Virus record (IMG/VR): IMGVR_UViG_3300030085_001951
Location: 475 to 25,034 of that record
Strand: one strand, 5' to 3'
DNA: 24,560 bases
DNA from: a virus
Part shown: positions 20,278 through 24,560 of the stretch, piece by piece
Position numbering within the stretch: the stretch's first letter is position 1
Layout: each line of letters starts with the position of its first letter
Translations under genes and position numbers: made by a program
The notes under the pieces: model-generated
Seen by the model: the letters and a program-made list of their open reading frames with translations, nothing else
Told to the model about the DNA's origin: nothing
The model's database searches: none

Positions 20278-20758
20278 TGCTAATCGGCAGGTTGCCTACA
20301 AGTTTTTGAGTCAATGATCGGTTTGGCACGTCCGTTCCAACAGCATCCAAAATCGAGCTGAGTTCAATGTTCAGCGACACGTTATCCCACTGACCGCCGG
20401 TTACAACACCAGTGTATGTATGCACAACGTCATGAGTCTGAGACGGGCCGGTGGTATGGCTTGGATCGTCAATGATTAGCACTTGAACTAGCATTGTGAA
20501 GTTACCCTCAATTGCCTCTACCCCCCAAGACCTAGCAAGTTCATTGTTTGGGAAAACAAGCGATGCTTCCATCCCGTCGCCAGTGCGGTTCAATGTGACG
20601 CCAGAAAAGCCGAAGGGCAAAAAAGTGAATTCTGCCGTCGTGCCATCAGCGCCTTTATGGCTCGTCAGTTTTTCGTTGATAAAAAAGTTCTGATACCGCA
20701 GATCAGCCTTGCCATCTCGAACAATCTGCAACGTATGGCCAAATGCAAATTGCGTCAC
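20258..20758 (-). CDS. L-like minor tail protein, 166 aa
   Basis: The start is GTG in a GTGA overlap with the tape measure stop, with TTAGGA as Shine-Dalgarno. Beta-rich, with FLPFGFSGVTLNRTGDGMEA, LVFPNNELARSW and SSILDAVGTDVPNRSLTQKL as recognisable segments of a cyanophage minor tail family that I recall before the K-like gene. Lambda order is H-M-L-K-I-J; this gene takes the L slot, with M missing. Lambda L binds an iron-sulfur cluster through four cysteines, but this protein has no cysteine, so it is not an Fe-S protein. The likely role is a tip-ring component. Confidence 0.8.
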   Translation of the reverse strand: MTQFAFGHTLQIVRDGKADLRYQNFFINEKLTSHKGADGTTAEFTFLPFGFSGVTLNRTGDGMEASLVFPNNELARSWGVEAIEGNFTMLVQVLIIDDPSHTTGPSQTHDVVHTYTGVVTGGQWDNVSLNIELSSILDAVGTDVPNRSLTQKLVGNLPISNGVRLQ

Positions 20759-23700
20759 ATTCCTAACCTCTTGCGTGTACTGCTACTCATTTGAAGCCGC
20801 CTGAGTGCTTTCTGCTCACCCTGTTTAGCACCTTGATCAGCGGCCTGTCTCATGCCTGCTTGGAACTCTTGAGCGGTTACATAGTCAACGCTATTGATAC
20901 GTTCGACGTTGTAGCGAACGTCAATGGGTTGCGGAGACGCTTCCCCTCCAAATCGACTTGGATCATCGGTGCCGCCAGAGCCAACAGACCCACGACCGTT
21001 GTTCTGAACCGAGTAGCGACTCATTGCTTCTAGTGCATTGCTGCGACCTGCAACCTCAACGCCAAGCTTGCCATTGTTGCCACGCTTCAGAGGCATAATC
21101 GCCTCAGGCCCAGCTTCTCCCATTAGGCCAACAGCTCCTCCTGACATTGGGAACACTGTTGGCTCAGCAACGATCCCACCTTTGGCGTAAGGCTTGATGC
21201 GACCGCCTTGAACAACATTGCCATCAGCGCTGGGATAAAAGATCTTTTTAAGTGCGCCGGCAATCGCCGCTTGTATCATGATTTTGGCAATATCTTTCAA
21301 AATTGCCGCAGTCATTTCTGCGAAATTAGCCTTGCCGGTTGTAATAAATTCAATCAACCCATCTGTCATAGTTCCGATCGCGTTTAAGGCGACCCCTGCA
21401 AGCCTCGGACCAACCTCCATGAGGTCTTCTAAGCCTTTTTCAAAATCCTCCGAAAACTTCTTAAACTCGCTCTTGTCTTTGTCATAGTTGCCACCTGCCG
21501 TTGCACCTTCCCCGTCAACGCCTTCCGCATCTTTCTTCGCTTTCTTAAGTCTCTCTAGGGCCTCAATCTCTGCCTCGGTAGCATCGTTTGCGTCAACCTT
21601 TGCCTGAAGTATATCGATGTAAATTTGCAGTATTTCGATGGTCTTTTTCTTTTCCTTTTCAATGGCGATAATCGCCTTGGCCCGCTCAGGACCAATGCCC
21701 TTGGCGAGAAGTTCTTTGGTGCGTTCCTCAACGCTCACCTTGTCTTTGACTGCCTGAACGGCATCCTGCAACGGCTTCAGCGCGTTCTCGCTGATCTGCT
21801 TGACGCGCTCTTGCAGCAATGCCGCCTGCTCTTGTACTTGAAGTTCTTGTGCTGCAGCAGTTGCACGATCCAGCTCTTCTGTCGTCCCTCCTTCCTTGAG
21901 TTTTGCAATTCTGTCCTGCAGTTCAGCACGCTTGTTCTCTTGCTGTACAAGGAATTTGCCTAATTCATTTTCTTGCCTTGCGACAGCAAGACGCCGGGTC
22001 ATGCTGGCTTCTAGTTGTTGGGCTTGGGCAACTCTCCTGGCCAAGTCTTTTGCTGCTTGGCTGTCAACAGTCCCTCCATCGGAACCGCCCGGCAATCCTT
22101 TGCCAGTATTGAACTCTCCAAACTTAAAAGGCTTGAATTGAAATTGCTCTAAAAGCTTCTGCCTGCGTTCTGGTGAATCGTCTACACGGCCTCTACCTTG
22201 CTCTCTTAGTATTTTTCTGCCCTCAAGCATTGCAGATTTAAGCTCAACGGCAAAAGCCTCTCCTGCATTCTTTTGAAATTCAAGAAAATTTAGGCTGCCT
22301 CCAGGCGTAACATTTCGAGCCTGCTCTTCTGCTCTTTGCCGTGCGGCTACAGGGTCAAAGCCTCCAGCCCCCAACTCTGTTTCTCTCCTTATGCCTGCGT
22401 AGACTGCGTCTACACCTTGACTGAACAAGTTAACTATTCCGCCCAATACAGGCCCAAGAGTTTTTTGTATGTTTTCAGCAACATCGCCAAAAACTTCTTG
22501 AATCTTTTCGCCAGCAATAATAAAATCAACAATCATATTTTGAATTACGCTTGCGTTATCGTTCGCAAAGTCAACGATTCCTTTGAACAAATCCTGGAAG
22601 CCAGCGCCAACTGTTAAGAAGAACCCGCCGTAATTTTCTACGGCTTCATCCAGGGCAAGCTTCAGCCTTGCGCCAGCCTTTTCAGGTGCGTCCCCTATAA
22701 GCTTTGCTACCTTGTCATAATCAAGTAACTGTTTCTCAGAAAAATCTACAAAGTCAGAGATTTGAACCGTTCCTGCCTTCAAATCTTTTGCAAGTTGTGG
22801 CAGAGACCTGCCAGTTGCCTCCGCAAATTTTGCAACGGCTCCGGGCAATCTTTCACCGATTTGCCCCTGAAGCTCTTCTGCACTTAGCTTACCTTTGGAC
22901 AGAACTTGAACGGTAGCCCGAACAATTGCGTCGATATCTTGTTGCGACTTGCCGAAAGCTACGCCAGCGGCGACGAGTCCCCTGTAGATAGTTTCGGTCT
23001 CGCCTAAGGTCAAATTATTTGCCCTGGCTGCGACTGCAACCTGGGAAAAACCTTCAATTGTTCCTTTTAAACTAACAGCGTAATCTTGACTAATATTCCT
23101 TGCAACTTGAAGAAGCTTGTTGTATTCGTCTTGGCCATTTGCAGCCAATGCAAGGGTTTGCTTGGCAAGATTTAGTTTGGTAGTGTATTCGGCTAGCTCT
23201 GCAAGTTGCTGCCTAAGCTGACTTGCGACCGCGCCTACCCCTGCACCAACGACAGCGCCAGGCACGCCTCCCAGGGCGAATCCTCCAGCCGCACCAATAG
23301 CGCCTTCTGGCCCGCCAAATATACCTGCAGAAGCAATAGTTCCTGCCCCCTGAAGCAGGGACTGCTTATTGATGCGAGGCTTGCGATTAAGTTTTTCAAG
23401 ACGTTTGTCTAGCCTTTCAACTTCTTTTGTTACCTGCCTGAAGTCTTGACTGGTGGGGTCAAGAACATCACGCAAACTCATGAATGCAGCACGCTGGCCC
23501 TGCAGGCTTGAGATGCTGTCTCTACTCGCAAGAGAAGTTCGCCTGATGTCATTAGCTACTTTTTGGTAGCTATTGCCCATCATCTCAATCTCAGCAGCAA
23601 TGCCTGTGCTTTGAATCTGCCCAATCGATTTATATAAGTTACTCAGCTCACGGGTTGGCATTGCTGGTGAAGCAATGTGAGCACCCAAAGCTGCGTTATA

Positions 23701-24555
23701 TTCAGCGTCTGCAGCTGATTGATTTGCAAGAAGCCTTTGCTTCCGACCGCGAGAACGCTCAGCTAGTTGCTCAGCTCTTCTTTGTTGATCAGTAACACCT
23801 TTAATCGCCTCAACCCTTCGATTTGTCGCGTCTGCGAGGCGTTTTTCAATTTCAATAATCTCACGCTGAGTGTCTCTATACTTTTCGCTGCTAAGGTTAG
23901 TGTCAACTAAAGTTTCCTGTAATTCAGACAGTCTTAGATTTAAAGCTCTTGTCGTATTGGGGAGTTCTTTGTCAAGCTGAAAAAATGTTCTCTTGTCAAC
24001 TGGCCCTTCGGCTGCAGTTTGCGCTCTTCCAATAACTGCTTGCCTTGCTTGCGCTTGACTAAAGGCTTGCTCTCTTTCTTGAATCTGACGAAGCAGCCTC
24101 AAATAAGCGTCACTAGTAACTGAAAGCTCCGAAAGACCTTTATTTAGGGCTGAAATTTGCCGGCCAAACGCAGCAGGCTTCCTTGCTGGGATTTGGCCGC
24201 CCAGCACTTGATTGACGGTCGATAATTTTTCTGCCGTGCCTCCTGCTGTTTTGCCTAGCGATTGAAGCCTTTTCTCATACCTTTCAATGTCTCTTGTCAG
24301 CTTGATATAAGATGCACCGCCAAGTTGAGCCTGCTCTCTTAAGCCTTTCAGTGCAGTGATCTGGCCTCTGAGTGTCTTTTCGCTTGAGCCAACGACTCTG
24401 GAATAATTTTTGATGCCAGTCGTTAACTTATCAATATCCTTCTCAGACAGCTTTGTCGCCTGGGAAAGCTGGCGCAGGGATCCCTTCAGGGCTTCTACGC
24501 CTTCAATGCCGTCAACGCCCAGCTTGATAAGAAGGTCGCCAACAGTCTTAGCCAT
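20755..24555 (-). CDS. Tape measure protein, 1266 aa
   Basis: ATG at 24555, with only 5 upstream bases in the window. Residues 1-390 are long helices rich in Gln, Arg and Leu. Residues 403-444 are a Gly/Ala-rich hydrophobic stretch (GAIGAAGGFALGGVPGAVVG). Residues 445-635 contain the tape-measure N-terminal domain (GETETIYRGLVAAGVAFGKS, LSAEELQGQIGERLPGAVAK). Residues 830-1000 are coiled coil. Residues 1078-1160 include a hydrophobic helix and the GEAGPEAIMPL box typical of lambda-like tape measures. The protein sets tail length; at about 0.15 nm per residue the tail would be near 190 nm, a long non-contractile siphovirus tail. It heads the visible part of the tail operon, and its stop overlaps the L-like gene as GTGA. 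Confidence 0.95.
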   Translation of the reverse strand: MAKTVGDLLIKLGVDGIEGVEALKGSLRQLSQATKLSEKDIDKLTTGIKNYSRVVGSSEKTLRGQITALKGLREQAQLGGASYIKLTRDIERYEKRLQSLGKTAGGTAEKLSTVNQVLGGQIPARKPAAFGRQISALNKGLSELSVTSDAYLRLLRQIQEREQAFSQAQARQAVIGRAQTAAEGPVDKRTFFQLDKELPNTTRALNLRLSELQETLVDTNLSSEKYRDTQREIIEIEKRLADATNRRVEAIKGVTDQQRRAEQLAERSRGRKQRLLANQSAADAEYNAALGAHIASPAMPTRELSNLYKSIGQIQSTGIAAEIEMMGNSYQKVANDIRRTSLASRDSISSLQGQRAAFMSLRDVLDPTSQDFRQVTKEVERLDKRLEKLNRKPRINKQSLLQGAGTIASAGIFGGPEGAIGAAGGFALGGVPGAVVGAGVGAVASQLRQQLAELAEYTTKLNLAKQTLALAANGQDEYNKLLQVARNISQDYAVSLKGTIEGFSQVAVAARANNLTLGETETIYRGLVAAGVAFGKSQQDIDAIVRATVQVLSKGKLSAEELQGQIGERLPGAVAKFAEATGRSLPQLAKDLKAGTVQISDFVDFSEKQLLDYDKVAKLIGDAPEKAGARLKLALDEAVENYGGFFLTVGAGFQDLFKGIVDFANDNASVIQNMIVDFIIAGEKIQEVFGDVAENIQKTLGPVLGGIVNLFSQGVDAVYAGIRRETELGAGGFDPVAARQRAEEQARNVTPGGSLNFLEFQKNAGEAFAVELKSAMLEGRKILREQGRGRVDDSPERRQKLLEQFQFKPFKFGEFNTGKGLPGGSDGGTVDSQAAKDLARRVAQAQQLEASMTRRLAVARQENELGKFLVQQENKRAELQDRIAKLKEGGTTEELDRATAAAQELQVQEQAALLQERVKQISENALKPLQDAVQAVKDKVSVEERTKELLAKGIGPERAKAIIAIEKEKKKTIEILQIYIDILQAKVDANDATEAEIEALERLKKAKKDAEGVDGEGATAGGNYDKDKSEFKKFSEDFEKGLEDLMEVGPRLAGVALNAIGTMTDGLIEFITTGKANFAEMTAAILKDIAKIMIQAAIAGALKKIFYPSADGNVVQGGRIKPYAKGGIVAEPTVFPMSGGAVGLMGEAGPEAIMPLKRGNNGKLGVEVAGRSNALEAMSRYSVQNNGRGSVGSGGTDDPSRFGGEASPQPIDVRYNVERINSVDYVTAQEFQAGMRQAADQGAKQGEQKALRRLQMSSSTRKRLGM

Positions 24556-24560
24556 TTGCC

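Noticed and set aside
20258-20758. Calling the L-like protein an iron-sulfur protein as in lambda
   Set aside because: The 166 residues contain no cysteine, so it cannot hold the cluster known for lambda gpL.
1-24560. CRISPR arrays, insertion sequences, integrase or attachment sites
   Set aside because: No regularly spaced direct repeats of 25-40 bp, no transposase or recombinase frame, and no tRNA-derived repeat were seen, so neither mobile elements nor a prophage state is claimed.

Overview
The window is a stretch of a tailed (siphovirus-like) phage genome, most likely a marine cyanophage (Synechococcus/Prochlorococcus type) or a close uncultured relative. The basis is the tail-module gene order, which matches lambda (tape measure, L-like, K-like, J-like), together with several small or exported proteins that I recognise from memory as recurrent marine cyanophage families. 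No integrase, repressor, tRNA or host gene is visible, so I cannot say whether it is lytic or a prophage. Statements about family recurrence come from recall, not from a search.

Right three quarters (24555 down to 5064, all minus strand): one long, tightly packed late operon. It runs tape measure (1266 aa), L-like minor tail protein, NlpC/P60-like K analogue, a very large J-like tip protein that seems to have absorbed a gpI-like hydrophobic segment, a small minor tail protein, two tail-tube-family paralogues, an 807-aa fibre, a 1690-aa adhesin, a fibre-assembly-like protein, two small conserved proteins (64 and 41 aa) and a signal-peptide-bearing outer-membrane beta-barrel. The adhesin is a mosaic of LamG-like, three repeated modules, a discoidin-like sandwich, a cupredoxin-like domain and SPRY. 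Most junctions are 1-4 nt overlaps. The operon ends at a strong intrinsic terminator (5000-5036).

Middle (4762-5063): a 302-bp gene-free island. It holds two intrinsic terminators pointing in opposite directions and, before them, eight CTAG tetranucleotides in 186 bp, partly at a spacing of about 16 nt, with inverted repeats. It is either a structured small RNA on the plus strand or a binding-site array. Left of it a minus-strand trio (4761 to 3556) encodes a small membrane protein, a DUF3310-like protein and a proline-rich, membrane-spanning, basic-tailed protein.

Left end: a plus-strand cassette (1691-3635) of one holin-sized membrane protein and three Sec-signal proteins, all translationally coupled, converges on that trio. 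The last plus gene overlaps the last minus gene by 80 bp, and the only good plus-strand terminator (3972-4003) lies inside the minus-strand coding sequence. Divergent from the cassette, a second minus-strand operon (1664 to the window edge) encodes a membrane/coiled-coil protein, a 57-aa protein, a membrane-anchored papain-like (C39-type) peptidase and an exported HExxH protein cut by the edge. About eight products from the left 5.5 kb carry signal peptides or membrane segments, so this end looks dedicated to the host envelope (lysis, envelope remodelling or superinfection control).
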